A DNA stretch of 64,000 nt. Source: Corylus avellana (lineage: Eukaryota > Streptophyta > Magnoliopsida > Fagales > Betulaceae). Positions within the stretch are counted from its first letter, which is position 1. Each line of letters opens with the position of its first letter. The stretch lies in the NCBI RefSeq assembly GCF_901000735.1, contig NC_081544.1, positions 28,576,095 through 28,640,094 on the forward strand, given 5' to 3'. The notes under the pieces are model-generated. The model was not told the origin of the DNA and searched no databases. It saw nothing but the letters and a program-made list of their open reading frames with translations. Positions 57,101 to 60,891 of the stretch are shown here, piece by piece. Made by a program: the position numbers and the translations under genes.

Positions 57101-57821
57101 CTGGAAAACTGCACCGGGTTTTAGTTATGCAAATGATTTTAAGGTGCAGGCGACCACTGCACAGCCTAGCAGCAGCCCACGAAACAAAAAAGATGATGAC
57201 TGGACCATTGAAGATGATTCAGAAGCAACTTCAATGGCTTTATGTTTGTCAGACTACGACAATTTGGAAGATCAGTCTGGCCATGCTTGTAATGAGACTG
57301 ATCCTAGTATGCATGTTGATTTCGATCTTTTATCTGATGGCCCTGAGTTGGGTTCATCTGATTTTAGCAAGAGAGATCAACTTGGAATTGGCACACCTTG
57401 TGGAACAGAAGCCACAGAAACAGGGAGACTTGGCGAGCTTATCGCTTTCAAATACCTTACTGGGAAAGTTGGGAAGAGAGTTGTGAACTGGGTTAATGAA
57501 GATAGTGAAACTGGGTTACCCTATGACATTGTTTTAGGGGAGGAGAATAGTAAAGAGTACATTGAAGTTAAAGCTACCAAATCTCAAAGAAAAGACTGGT
57601 TCAGCATATCAACAAGAGAGTGGCAATTTGCTGTGGATAAAGGTGAATCATACAGCATTGCACACGTTGTTTTATTGGATAACAATGTTGCAAGGGTCTC
57701 GATATTCAAGAATCCAGTAAAATTGTGTCAGCTAGGCAAGCTGTATTTAGTTGTTATGATGCCAAAGCAGCGGAAGGAATTCTCCGTCGTCTCCTCAGAG
57801 GCAATTGACTCAACTTTATGA
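8695..57821 (+). CDS. NOV: NOV-B: complete NO VEIN-like gene (12 coding exons, about 2609 aa)
   Basis: Reconstructed exons: 8695-9021, 11187-11524, 13117-13681, 39180-39357, 39728-41505, 42183-42395, 44075-46342, 47930-48042, 53353-53755, 53839-54156, 56026-56280 and 56748-57821. Lengths sum to 7830 nt, a multiple of three, and all junction phases agree with no internal stop. The product is close in size to Arabidopsis NOV. Order of parts: variable N-terminus, conserved WKVSQD/LKVDSWSSLG-type block, a central GHKL ATPase region of the sacsin/HSP90 type (NADD box at the exon 5/6 junction, [16 protein letters not shown]-box), a long middle region, and C-terminal DUF3883 (about residues 2477-2570). 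The family protein is nuclear in Arabidopsis and acts in vascular and embryo patterning. Oddities: a 25.5-kb intron 3, a duplicated exon 3 in the assembly, and a probable GC-AG last intron. Exon edges are deduced from splice signals and family knowledge, not transcripts. Confidence 0.85.
9191..10524. mobile_element. Mutator-like non-autonomous element in intron 1
   Basis: Terminal inverted repeats: left GGTTAATTACC with CTAAACTACCACTTGGCACA, matched by the reverse complement of the right end (ggtaattaacc at 10511-10521, preceded by gtgtgacatgtggtagtttg). The interior is non-coding, with GGCC-rich palindromic patches (9540-9960) and A/T runs. Possible target repeat TTTTTTAAA / TTTTTTATA is imperfect. 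NOV-C intron 1 lacks it, giving an empty site. Confidence 0.65.
10860..11070 (+). pseudogene. Unidentified coding-like remnant in intron 1
   Basis: An open stretch encodes a 60-residue peptide with a [16 protein letters not shown] block. A related but interrupted sequence lies at 63760-63850 in NOV-C intron 1. I do not recognise the family; it may be an old transposon fragment present before the NOV duplication. It is not needed for the NOV frame. Confidence 0.3.
11187..11524 (+). CDS. NOV: NOV-B exon 2
   Basis: Acceptor atttag at 11181-11186, donor ggg|gtatgt at 11525. 112 codons plus 2 nt. Encodes the conserved [14 protein letters not shown] start, [33 protein letters not shown] and the [12 protein letters not shown] end, typical of NOV N-terminal regions. 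Phase joins exactly to exon 3. Confidence 0.88.
12321..12915 (-). mobile_element. Antisense 5'-truncated LINE remnant
   Basis: A T run at the left is the poly(A) tail read in reverse. The hairpin GCGC-AAAAG-GCAC lies at 12376-12388. The minus strand encodes the end of ORF2 ([38 protein letters not shown]). Contains stops and is non-functional. Confidence 0.8.
12925..13027 (+). mobile_element. Very short sense LINE 3' tail
   Basis: LINE 3' tail sequence (tacttcctatgtactagggttg...) followed by a (TA)n tract. Flanked by GTATTCAGCACAT (from about 12907) and GTATTCAGCATAT (from about 13030), a likely target-site duplication with one change. Confidence 0.6.
13117..13681 (+). CDS. NOV: NOV-B exon 3 (copy 1)
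   Basis: Acceptor atcacag before 13117, donor gag|gtattt at 13682. One leading nucleotide plus 188 codons. The first nucleotide completes the Gly codon of exon 2, giving [13 protein letters not shown]. Encodes a Lys/Ser-rich charged region and the conserved end [19 protein letters not shown]. An almost identical second copy lies at 20690-21254. The two cannot both be included: exon 3 ends in phase 0 but starts needing two prior bases. Confidence 0.85.
14235..14262. repeat. (GA)n microsatellite, copy 1
   Basis: About 14 GA units, adjoining the 3' end of an antisense LINE fragment. Repeated at 21808-21835. Confidence 0.9.
14262..14786 (-). mobile_element. Antisense LINE fragment, copy 1
   Basis: The minus strand encodes the ORF2 C-terminus ([20 protein letters not shown]) with frameshifts upstream. 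Interrupted at 14786 by LINE B, whose left target-site duplication is 14771-14786. Confidence 0.75.
14787..16771 (+). mobile_element. LINE B 5' part, copy 1, cut by assembly gap
   Basis: Same sequence as 22360-24344. Holds the LINE 5' leader and ORF1 start (open frame 15039-15764), then runs into the N gap while still inside ORF1. The copy after 24344 shows what should follow. Confidence 0.9.
15039..15764 (+). pseudogene. LINE B ORF1 N-terminal part, copy 1
   Basis: 241-codon open stretch ([41 protein letters not shown]) typical of plant LINE ORF1 N-terminal regions. A stop follows, with the remaining ORF1 in other frames (16082-16510). Confidence 0.7.
16772..16871. other. Assembly gap (100 N)
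   Basis: Exactly 100 unknown bases, a standard arbitrary gap length. Left side: LINE B copy 1. Right side: interior of a minus-strand copia element. Confidence 1.
16872..17282 (-). pseudogene. Copia gag_pre-integrase and integrase start, truncated
   Basis: Encodes the pre-integrase zinc-binding region ([17 protein letters not shown]) and the integrase opening HSDVWG. It lies in a different frame from gag, the shift occurring in a T run near 17270, so either an indel has broken the polyprotein or the run is mis-sequenced. Ends at the assembly gap. Confidence 0.85.
17266..18468 (-). CDS. Copia gag-protease frame
   Basis: 400-codon open frame. UBN2-type gag (about residues 10-200: [31 protein letters not shown]), two CCHC knuckles ([14 protein letters not shown] and [14 protein letters not shown]), and the protease region [12 protein letters not shown]. 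The protease site normally reads D-S/T-G, whereas here it is D-F-A, so the protease is probably dead. Confidence 0.88.
   Translation of the reverse strand: MSSSETFGVRFTGKNYSAWEFQFQLFVTGKELWGHIDGSDPAPTEAKDLAKWKVKDARVMSWILGSVDPLIVLNLRPYKTAKTMWEYLLKVYHQDNTARRFQLEYEIANYTQGNLSIPEYFSGFQDLWGEFSDMIYAKVPTASLSAVQAVHEQSKRDQFLMKLRPEFEVTRSNLMNRDPSPSLDVCFGELLREEQRLLTQATFQHDSNPNPVAYAAYGKGKGKDMRKVQCFSCKEYGHIAANCAKKSCNYCKKPGHFIKECPTRPQNRQATAYQATINTSAAPVMSSASSSAAGSAVLTPEMVQQMIMSAFSALGLQGNGTILSKSWLIDFAASNHMTRSSDTLCNVRPYHGSSHIQVANGSHLAINEVGDINPSFRDVYVSPGLSNSLISVGQLVEKKL
18794..19007 (-). repeat. 103-bp tandem duplication in copia leader
   Basis: Two units with a 103-bp period (cccaaaacct at 18798 and 18901). 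Upstream (18540-18740) the leader is built of shorter degenerate units around cagcaagcccaaa. Confidence 0.8.
19225..19238 (-). other. Copia primer-binding site
   Basis: TGGCTCTGATACCA on the + strand is the reverse complement of the standard plant copia site for initiator tRNA-Met, directly adjoining the LTR end TGTCAATT. Confidence 0.9.
19239..19450 (-). repeat. Copia LTR
   Basis: Similar over its length to the LTR at 26445-26668 in reverse orientation. In element sense it starts TGGTCC and ends TTGACA. About 13 bp (19451-19463) of unassigned sequence separates it from the duplicated segment. Confidence 0.8.
19894..20600. mobile_element. Copy 2 of the antisense LINE remnant and sense LINE tail
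   Basis: Equivalent to 12321-13027 at offset 7573, with the same coding remnants and (TA)n tract. Confidence 0.8.
20690..21254 (+). CDS. NOV: NOV-B exon 3 (copy 2, alternative or allelic)
   Basis: Same splice sites and the same translation as 13117-13681. Using both copies would shift the frame and meet a stop (TGA) after about 30 codons, so only one can be in a productive transcript. I used copy 1 in the gene model; copy 2 gives the same protein. Confidence 0.7.
21808..21835. repeat. (GA)n microsatellite, copy 2
   Basis: Same as 14235-14262. Confidence 0.9.
21835..22359 (-). mobile_element. Antisense LINE fragment, copy 2
   Basis: Same as 14262-14786. Its sequence stops at the LINE B target site; the other copy of the site is at 28331-28346. 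Confidence 0.75.
22612..25258 (+). pseudogene. LINE B ORF1, broken and interrupted
   Basis: Open pieces at 22612-23337, 23655-24083, 24331-24627 and 25124-25258 lie in different frames. The last piece ([20 protein letters not shown]) continues the sequence cut by the nested LINE; LINE C has the same region uninterrupted. The terminal TGA overlaps the ORF2 ATG at 25255 (ATGA), as in LINE A. Confidence 0.8.
24628..25108 (+). mobile_element. 5'-truncated LINE A-type copy nested in LINE B
   Basis: 481 bp encoding only the ORF2 C-terminus ([20 protein letters not shown] ... FLFHFSPS), then hairpin GCGC-CCCTCT-GCGC (25057-25070) and poly(A). Flanked by the perfect 15-bp duplication AACAAGGCCAATGAA (24613-24627 and 25109-25123). 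Confidence 0.95.
25255..28245 (+). pseudogene. LINE B ORF2, inactivated
   Basis: Starts at the ATG overlapping the ORF1 stop. The endonuclease part has an early stop and frameshifts (open 25424-25864 and 25871-26446). The reverse transcriptase core, including the catalytic block, is missing where the copia LTR sits. The C-terminal part resumes near 26907 ([20 protein letters not shown]) and continues with frameshifts to the zf-RVT region (28246). Confidence 0.88.
26445..26905 (+). mobile_element. Copia LTR plus leader fragment nested in LINE B
   Basis: LTR 26445-26668 (TGTCAG ... TTGACA), then primer-binding site TGGTATGAGGGCC (two changes from consensus) and leader sequence related to the minus-strand copia at 18480-19225. 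No gag and no second LTR. The right edge falls where LINE sequence resumes, and about 1 kb of LINE between the edges is lost, so a deletion followed the insertion. Confidence 0.85.
28347..28470 (-). other. Possible tRNA-derived SINE remnant
   Basis: On the minus strand, TTGAGCCAAGGTGGTAAGG resembles a pol III A box and GGTTCGAGATC a B box about 30 bp further on. Boundaries and target duplication are not clear. Confidence 0.3.
28473..28605. repeat. Minisatellite, about 20-bp units
   Basis: Six or so degenerate units around gggaggaaagatcaaacgtt and gttcaagaggaaag. Confidence 0.75.
28790..29057 (+). mobile_element. 5'-truncated LINE fragment, split by a Pack-MULE
   Basis: Encodes the end of ORF2 ([25 protein letters not shown]), a stop at about 28992, then the LINE 3' tail. 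The tail is cut at aatgaa by the element at 29058-30003 and resumes at 30013 with attacttactaaaaaaaa. Confidence 0.8.
29058..30003. mobile_element. Pack-MULE: Mutator-type element carrying a captured gene fragment
   Basis: 946 bp with terminal inverted repeats of roughly 190 bp (ends GGGTTAAATAC..., matching blocks TGTGGTTTAACAA, ACGGAGATGGTACCTCCG, CAACACGTGTCC) and a perfect 9-bp target duplication TTTAATGAA (29049-29057 and 30004-30012). No transposase. The centre (about 29405-29660) is GC-richer, gene-like sequence listed separately, flanked by short GGGGTGGCC palindromes. Confidence 0.9.
29405..29660 (+). pseudogene. Captured fragment of a chloroplast RRM ribonucleoprotein-like gene
   Basis: In one frame the segment reads [20 protein letters not shown], then [20 protein letters not shown] and PWSLS. 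The [11 protein letters not shown] stretch resembles the RNP-2 start of the first RRM in chloroplast ribonucleoproteins of the 33-kDa class; the sequence before it looks like the end of a transit or acidic region. It stops inside the RRM. A 24-nt piece covering the RNP-2 codons also occurs at 29379-29402, as filler at the left capture boundary. Confidence 0.6.
30013..30284 (+). other. LINE tail remainder and anonymous intron sequence
   Basis: The first 20 bp are the poly(A)-bearing end of the split LINE; the rest is AT-rich with no supportable feature. Confidence 0.5.
30302..30973 (+). mobile_element. 5'-truncated LINE with 17-bp target duplication
   Basis: 672 bp encoding the ORF2 C-terminus with one frameshift (RVAFFVWR, then [20 protein letters not shown] and [14 protein letters not shown]), then the LINE tail (stem GCC-CCTTA-GGC) and poly(A). 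Flanked by ACATACTCCAGCTACAA at 30285-30301 and 30974-30990, perfect. Confidence 0.95.
31200..31259. repeat. Compound (CT)n(TA)n microsatellite
   Basis: About 14 CT units followed by about 17 TA units. Confidence 0.95.
31413..32702 (+). mobile_element. 5'-truncated LINE A-type copy
   Basis: 1.29 kb covering the last third of ORF2 with several frameshifts ([57 protein letters not shown]), then hairpin GCAC-CCCTTT-GTGC (32657-32670) and poly(A). Target duplication GTATTATGCCTGYTGTTT, 18 bp with one mismatch (31395-31412 and 32703-32720). The 5' junction has a small scrambled repeat. Confidence 0.93.
32721..34019. other. AT-rich intron 3 sequence
   Basis: No gene. A short LINE 3' tail lies at 33100-33176; T-rich runs near 33285-33305 and 33940-33965. 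Confidence 0.6.
33100..33176 (+). mobile_element. LINE 3' tail remnant
   Basis: cttgtatactccccatgtac and ttattactttataaaaa match the LINE 3' tail. Only the tail was copied (extreme 5' truncation); the hairpin is degenerate. Confidence 0.5.
34020..34135 (+). other. SINE-like sequence
   Basis: Contains a B-box-like GGTTCAATCC near 34095 and an A-box-like stretch about 50 bp before it (aaatgatatctcctccac). No clear target duplication. Confidence 0.3.
34191..34227. repeat. (CT)n(TA)n microsatellite at LINE C 3' end
   Basis: About 9 CT and 9 TA units lie where the LINE C poly(A) would be expected. Confidence 0.85.
34377..37715 (-). pseudogene. LINE C ORF2, frameshifted with mutated RT site
   Basis: Open pieces: 37715-36159 (endonuclease, linker, RT start with [20 protein letters not shown]), 36143-35109 (RT and thumb), then 35099-34884, 34912-34580 and 34769-34377 (zf-RVT). 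In the RT, RQGDPLSP reads RQVDPLSP and the catalytic FADD reads FAND, so the enzyme is inactive even apart from the frameshifts. The ORF2 ATG seen in LINE A and B is also lost, and a stop interrupts the endonuclease near 37738. Confidence 0.9.
37886..38752 (-). pseudogene. LINE C ORF1 C-terminal part
   Basis: 288-codon open stretch ending with [19 protein letters not shown] and a basic Arg/Lys tail. It is the uninterrupted version of the region split in LINE B. The ATGA junction to ORF2 is not kept. Confidence 0.8.
38773..39179. other. End of intron 3
   Basis: Ordinary AT-rich intron with a T run at 38961-38976 and the acceptor tattgcag at its end. No feature recognised. Confidence 0.6.
39180..39357 (+). 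CDS. NOV: NOV-B exon 4
   Basis: 59 codons plus 1 nt, acceptor tattgcag, donor aca|gtgagt. Follows exon 3 in phase 0 ([15 protein letters not shown]). Poorly conserved, acidic and Ser-rich ([16 protein letters not shown]). Confidence 0.8.
39358..39727 (+). other. NOV-B intron 4
   Basis: 370 bp, GT-AG, nothing else seen. Confidence 0.8.
39728..41505 (+). CDS. NOV: NOV-B exon 5
   Basis: Starts after taattag with 2 nt completing an Asn codon, then 592 codons, ending GAGCTG|gtaatt in phase 0. Encodes [20 protein letters not shown] at its start and, at its very end, [20 protein letters not shown] followed by HFLLEL. That is the helix leading into the GHKL N-box, and the final Glu-Leu belongs to the ATP-binding motif completed in exon 6. 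Confidence 0.92.
41506..42182 (+). other. NOV-B intron 5
   Basis: 677 bp GT-AG intron splitting the N-box codons. No repeat or gene recognised. Confidence 0.8.
42183..42395 (+). CDS. NOV: NOV-B exon 6 (GHKL ATPase core)
   Basis: 71 codons, phase 0 at both ends, acceptor cttcag, donor cgg|gtaatg. Residues about 1063-1133 of the protein. VQNADDN completes the EL..NADD Mg-ATP-binding box; ILNNERGF takes the place of the DxGxG box, with Asn at the first position; GNSTKKG and [15 protein letters not shown] form the ATP-lid region. This is the sacsin/HSP90-type fold, so nucleotide binding is expected. Confidence 0.92.
42396..44074 (+). other. NOV-B intron 6
   Basis: 1.68 kb with a MITE-like element (42505-42965), T-rich runs and otherwise anonymous AT-rich DNA. 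A short open stretch at 43486-43689 has no family resemblance and I do not call it. Confidence 0.7.
42505..42965. mobile_element. MITE-like element, same family as 49262-49735
   Basis: Left end ggtaaagttttgaaaagcat and right end reverse complement CTTGTTTGGAAAACTTTTAC are similar. The centre has a GC-rich patch with ggtggtgatctggtgg and ggccaccacca. Target duplication not clear. Confidence 0.5.
44075..46342 (+). CDS. NOV: NOV-B exon 7 (large central exon)
   Basis: 756 codons, acceptor tctgcag, donor aag|gttagt, phase 0 at both ends. Starts [20 protein letters not shown], continuing the ATPase region, with PFRYRL and the conserved [20 protein letters not shown] block typical of sacsin/NOV repeats. 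The remainder is the NOV middle region with no catalytic motif that I recognise. Confidence 0.93.
46343..47929 (+). other. NOV-B intron 7
   Basis: 1.59 kb GT-AG intron with one antisense LINE derivative (46518-46861). The rest is AT-rich with no gene. Confidence 0.8.
46518..46861 (-). mobile_element. Internally deleted LINE derivative with target duplication
   Basis: 344 bp between 11-bp repeats TAGCAAACTTT (46507-46517 and 46862-46872). In element sense it encodes the C-terminus of a LINE ORF1 ([20 protein letters not shown]), then about 150 bp of T/G-rich linker, then the standard LINE 3' tail with hairpin AGCG-TCTTA-CGCT (+ strand 46551-46563) and poly(A). ORF2 is entirely missing, so it must have been mobilised in trans. 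Confidence 0.75.
47930..48042 (+). CDS. NOV: NOV-B exon 8
   Basis: 37 codons plus 2 nt; acceptor gaaacag, donor cag|gtattg. Encodes [20 protein letters not shown] and [11 protein letters not shown], conserved in NOV proteins. Joins exon 9 by completing an AGC codon. Confidence 0.85.
48715..49020 (+). other. Promoter/5'-UTR-like gene fragment in intron 8
   Basis: C/T-rich, with repeated aaaccctaa-type telo-box motifs (48870-48905), then CTTCC before ATGGCCGAAGGCCACCATGC and a possible donor at cag/aag|gt near 49020. It looks like the 5' end of an ordinary plant gene (first codons [10 protein letters not shown]) cut from its body. Product unknown. Confidence 0.3.
49262..49735. mobile_element. 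MITE nested in the Mutator-like element
   Basis: Ends ggtcatttggtaaagttttg and, in reverse, GGCCATATTTCGTAAACCTC form an imperfect inverted repeat. GC-rich centre with ggtggccacc-like palindromes. Same family as 42505-42965. Confidence 0.6.
50080..50567 (+). repeat. 5' LTR of the non-autonomous element
   Basis: 488 bp; contains a long C/T-rich tract (50370-50515) shared with the 3' LTR. Confidence 0.85.
51677..52135 (+). repeat. 3' LTR of the non-autonomous element
   Basis: 459 bp; the length and base differences from the 5' LTR indicate an insertion that is not recent. Confidence 0.85.
52892..53113. mobile_element. Small TIR element (MITE)
   Basis: Ends GTTTAGAATTGCGTTAGGGAG and, in reverse, GTTTGAGATTGTATTGGGGA, with AGCTTTTTAAA-type inner complementarity. 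About 220 bp, non-coding. Target duplication unclear. Confidence 0.55.
53353..53755 (+). CDS. NOV: NOV-B exon 9
   Basis: One nucleotide plus 134 codons; acceptor catgccag at 53352, donor gta|gtaagt at 53756. Encodes [20 protein letters not shown], then [13 protein letters not shown] and [20 protein letters not shown], ending LPSQAANV. The acceptor was chosen to complete the Ser codon from exon 8 and keep the conserved start. Confidence 0.85.
53756..53838 (+). other. NOV-B intron 9 (83 bp)
   Basis: Short GT-AG intron. The acceptor tctcag at 53838 gives [14 protein letters not shown]. An alternative upstream acceptor (tttcag near 53807) would add about ten residues in the same frame. Confidence 0.65.
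53839..54156 (+). CDS. NOV: NOV-B exon 10
   Basis: 106 codons, phase 0, donor gag|gtaaga. Encodes [40 protein letters not shown] and [13 protein letters not shown], conserved NOV blocks. Confidence 0.88.
54163..54191. repeat. (CT)n microsatellite next to the exon 10 donor
   Basis: About 14 CT units starting 6 bp after the splice site. Confidence 0.9.
54505..55165. mobile_element. TIR element (Mutator-type MITE) in intron 10
   Basis: Left CCCAAATTACCACCATTTTG, CACTTAAAT and TTACAATTTAGCCC match the reverse complement of the right end (CCCAAACTACCAACCGTTTG, CACTTAGAT, TTACAACCAAACCCC). The centre has facing GGGGTGGTT / ggccaccccc motifs as in the other elements here. Exact ends and target duplication uncertain. 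Confidence 0.65.
56026..56280 (+). CDS. NOV: NOV-B exon 11
   Basis: 85 codons, acceptor gtccag. Encodes [38 protein letters not shown] and [11 protein letters not shown]. The only in-phase junction with exon 12 is at ctgcag|gcatgt, which makes a GC donor. Confidence 0.85.
56281..56747 (+). other. NOV-B intron 11, probable GC-AG intron
   Basis: Begins gcatgt and ends tttacag. A GT four bases further in would break the frame with exon 12. NOV-A has the same acceptor context, but its donor is outside the window. Confidence 0.7.
56748..57821 (+). CDS. NOV: NOV-B exon 12: C-terminus with DUF3883
   Basis: 357 codons plus stop. Starts [20 protein letters not shown], passes through a Ser/Asp-rich linker, then the DUF3883 domain (residues about 2477-2570 of the protein): [22 protein letters not shown] (Asp about 2512), YIEVKAT (Glu about 2524, Lys about 2526). 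The D...ExK spacing is that of PD-(D/E)XK nuclease folds, to which DUF3883 is related, but no nuclease activity is shown for plant NOV. Ends [13 protein letters not shown], six residues longer than NOV-A. Confidence 0.93.
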   Translation, partial: DNILYTTRESDSHALFMELSRLLFDGTPDLHLANFLHMITTMAESGSSEEQTEFFILNSQKVPKLPDEESVWSLSSVPSLTKNDDSLQANFDSKTIDEKSYSNSKMKGGSNSNWPPINWKTAPGFSYANDFKVQATTAQPSSSPRNKKDDDWTIEDDSEATSMALCLSDYDNLEDQSGHACNETDPSMHVDFDLLSDGPELGSSDFSKRDQLGIGTPCGTEATETGRLGELIAFKYLTGKVGKRVVNWVNEDSETGLPYDIVLGEENSKEYIEVKATKSQRKDWFSISTREWQFAVDKGESYSIAHVVLLDNNVARVSIFKNPVKLCQLGKLYLVVMMPKQRKEFSVVSSEAIDSTL

Positions 57822-58148
57822 ACTGGCTGGAAATACACTGAAATGACACAGGTTTGTTTATGCCGACTCTTTCTCTTGATGCCTGGGAAAATTGATTACC
57901 ATGTTACTTCAAATTTGTGGGTCAGTCCATTAGAAGTGCATAAACAAAGTTCTGCTCCTGGAAAGGGAATTTTGTGCTAGAACCCTAGTATGTTAGAGGG
58001 AAGATGATCAGGTAGACGGAGTATATGATTTGGAAAAAAAATGGAAAATATGTCTTATTTTCTGGTCCTACAACATCATAAATTTATGTTTTGTATATGA
58101 AAAATTATCACGAGCAATAATGTAAATGTTTGCTTTCTCTTTTAGGCC
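57822..58148. other. 3' flank of NOV-B, homologous to NOV-A 3' flank
   Basis: Aligns with 6430-6830 with small indels. Likely includes the 3' UTR; no polyadenylation site is called. Confidence 0.7.
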
Positions 58149-58565
58149 CCATTTAATTTTCATAATAGACCCCTGGAATGGAATAATCATTCTTTTGTTT
58201 AATAAGGGTCTATTTCTAAGAATATCCATTCTCATACGAATGACTCATCCTTTACATAGAGGAATAATTATTCCTTAATTAAATACATTTTGCATAAATA
58301 TCAATTTTATTTTATTTTAAATTAACAAATAATAATTAAAAAAAATAAAAATAAAGTGAGTGGCCGACCACCCCCAATGTGTGGTTGGCCACCCACAAAA
58401 AAGGCCGGAGGTTGCCGCATCACCCCCGTTGCCTTTTGGGGTGGCTACGGCTACCCTGAATTTGCTTCAAGGGTGGCTGAGCCACTCCTGGAGCTCCTCT
58501 AGGGTGGTTGTAGTCACCCATGCAGGCCATATGGGGTGGCCGTAGCCACCTCAAGGGCCATCCAA
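58149..58565. other. Repeat-like spacer with GGGGTGGCC motifs
   Basis: Begins ggccccatttaattttcata and has several facing ggggtggc / gccacccc motifs (58360-58560), like the interiors of the Mutator-type elements in the window. I could not fix its right end. Confidence 0.4.
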
Positions 58566-58576
58566 AACAATTTGAA

Positions 58577-58696
58577 TTTTTTTTTTTTTTTTTAACATGT
58601 TTACACAAAAGTGGGGAATGGGGATTCGAATTAATGACATTTGCTTCATGAGGCATGGTCTCCAACAAATTGAGTTACTTGCTACCCCTTGGGGAC
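58577..58696 (-). mobile_element. tRNA-derived SINE, copy 1
   Basis: On the minus strand: ggggtagcaagtaactcaat (A-box region), a B-box-like AATTCGAATCC, a short body and an A tail (T run 58577-58592). Imperfect flanking repeat AATTTGAA / AATTTGAG. Older than copy 2. Confidence 0.65.
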
Positions 58697-59800
58697 TAAA
58701 TTTGAGTAATTTAAACCACAAAGTTATCTATACAGTTTCTCCTATACCGCAAACTTAAATTTGTTCATACCTACTCAGAATTGCCTTTTTATTTTGCCAT
58801 ATATTGAACTCAAGCTTTGCTGATGGAAAGCATAATAGATAGCTCCGAGATTGTCTATTCTTCCCCTTTTTTTATTTATTTTTTTATTTTTAAGAAAAAT
58901 TCTGCACTTTTTTCTTCGGGGGTTCATCATGGGCTTTCTCAAATATTGGAAATGGAGAATTTATCATGGGCTTTCAAGTATCTGCCATCTTGCTTATTTG
59001 AAATTTAGTTGGAACTCATAACTCAATGCCCCATTTTTGAGGTTGCTGGATTTGTGAAATGTGTTGGTATCGAGGTTCGGGCCATGATGCAAGAATTATG
59101 ATATTTTCCAATTTATTTAAACTGTATAATATCTAGTTAGTTATAGTAGAGGGGTATTTTTGTCCCCTTAAAAAATAAAAAGACAAAAAATATCTCTCAA
59201 CCATAATTAAATAGATATTTCCCAGTTTAAATGAACTAAAGAGGATCATGTTCAATGACGCAAGGCCTTTTCATAACTCACAATTCTTTCATACTCACCT
59301 TTCGTAACTCATTGCCTCTAAAGAGTTTGGCAATTCTTAGTGAGTGAAAAATGAATAAAGTTATTTGATAAAATAGATAAATGAGTTTGAGTTTTTAATA
59401 GAAAGAAGAGAGGAGGGAGAGAAAGGGATGCCACATGTCCATAACCCAACCGTCGATGAGACCACTAAGAACCAACCGGTGTTAATTGGTTACATAATAA
59501 CTCAATCCATTTTTGGTACCTACTCTTATAAACAAGTTGAATCAAGTTGAGTTGGTTCAAGTTGAGCTTATATGAGCTTGGTTCGCGAGCCTAAGTTGAA
59601 TCGAGTCAGGTATATGCAAGTTTGACTTATTTAATATCTGAGTCAAAATTATGATAATTATCGGTCAAACTTGATTCATTTATTAAATAAACCAAGCTTG
59701 GGTTGAGTTTATTTAAGCCAAACTTTAATGGTTTATAAACACTCAATTTTTTTAAGGCCCCATATAGGAGAGAGAGAGAGAGAGAAAACAAAAATGGATT
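58697..59800. other. Spacer, no gene recognised
   Basis: AT-rich; includes degenerate aagttgagttggttcaagtt-type words (59530-59600) and a short (GA)n tract at 59768-59785. Confidence 0.5.
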
Positions 59801-59999
59801 TGGCTTACATGCTATTATTTTAATAACATCATGTATGATGTAGTTTAATCAACGGTCAAAATTGAATTTCTCAAAAATTATTTTCATTTTCTCTCTCCTA
59901 TTAAATGCTTCTAAAAGTAAGTCAACTTTAAAATTCAATCTTGACCGTTGATTCAACTACAACATACATGCTGTTATTTTAATAACAACATATAAGCCC
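59801..59999. mobile_element. MITE, about 200 bp
   Basis: Left GGCTTACATGCTATTATTTT, GTATGATGTAGTT and ATCAACGGTCAA match the reverse complement of the right end (GGGCTTATATGTTGTTATTA, GTATGTTGTAGTT, ATCAACGGTCAA). Non-coding; target duplication not clear. Confidence 0.75.
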
Positions 60000-60297
60000 G
60001 ATCCAACAAAAATTATGTAAGGAAAAATACATTTTAACCCCTTAATTTGCCATCACGTTTGCACTCGCATTTTTTCAATTATTTATTTCGTCATTAGGTC
60101 TGTAATTACACCAAATTGATCGTTAGATATCAATAGTATCTTAAAGATTCACGATATAAATTATATGTCCAAAATGATCCTACCATTATTTGTTTGACAC
60201 AAATCATTACATGCACACTTAGATTCATATCATAACCAATTGTCGCTTGACACATAACATACCTAATAACTCAATTTTTATTTTTTTATTTTTAAAT

Positions 60298-60405
60298 GGA
60301 AATATGAGAATTTCATTTATTAAAGATCACGCATATAAAGCTTTTATATAATAGAGCAAAAAGCTCTTATAACACAAAGCATAAAACTCTACAAAAATTA
60401 TAGTC
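60298..60405. repeat. Dispersed repeat, copy 1
   Basis: Shares tattaaagatca, aaaaagctctta and cacaaagcataaaact with 61607-61690. Family unknown. Confidence 0.5.
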
Positions 60406-60700
60406 ACAAGTTATGACTTATGCGGTTACAAAGTTATAAATACAAACAAAAATTCTTACAATCAGGTGCTATCTATGACTTAAATCTTCCGTTAACCCAT
60501 GTACGAATACAGTTAAAGAGCATATATGCTCCGAGCATATTAGATCTAAGACATAGGTAGCCAAATTTCATAACAAAATTTATTTAAATCAGCCGTGAGA
60601 GATAACCCCACACCTAATTATCTAGGCCGTGAGAAGTAACTCTTCTCACATAATTATTTATCCTCACTCACGAGGGCATATCTAGAGAAAATAAACATTT

Positions 60701-60891
60701 NNNNNNNNNNNNNNNNNNNNNNNNNNNNNNNNNNNNNNNNNNNNNNNNNNNNNNNNNNNNNNNNNNNNNNNNNNNNNNNNNNNNNNNNNNNNNNNNNNNN
60801 NNNNNNNNNNNNNNNNNNNNNNNNNNNNNNNNNNNNNNNNNNNNNNNNNNNNNNNNNNNNNNNNNNNNNNNNNNNNNNNNNNNNNNNNNNN
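60701..60891. other. Assembly gap (191 N)
   Basis: Unknown bases; the non-round length suggests a sized gap. Confidence 1.
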
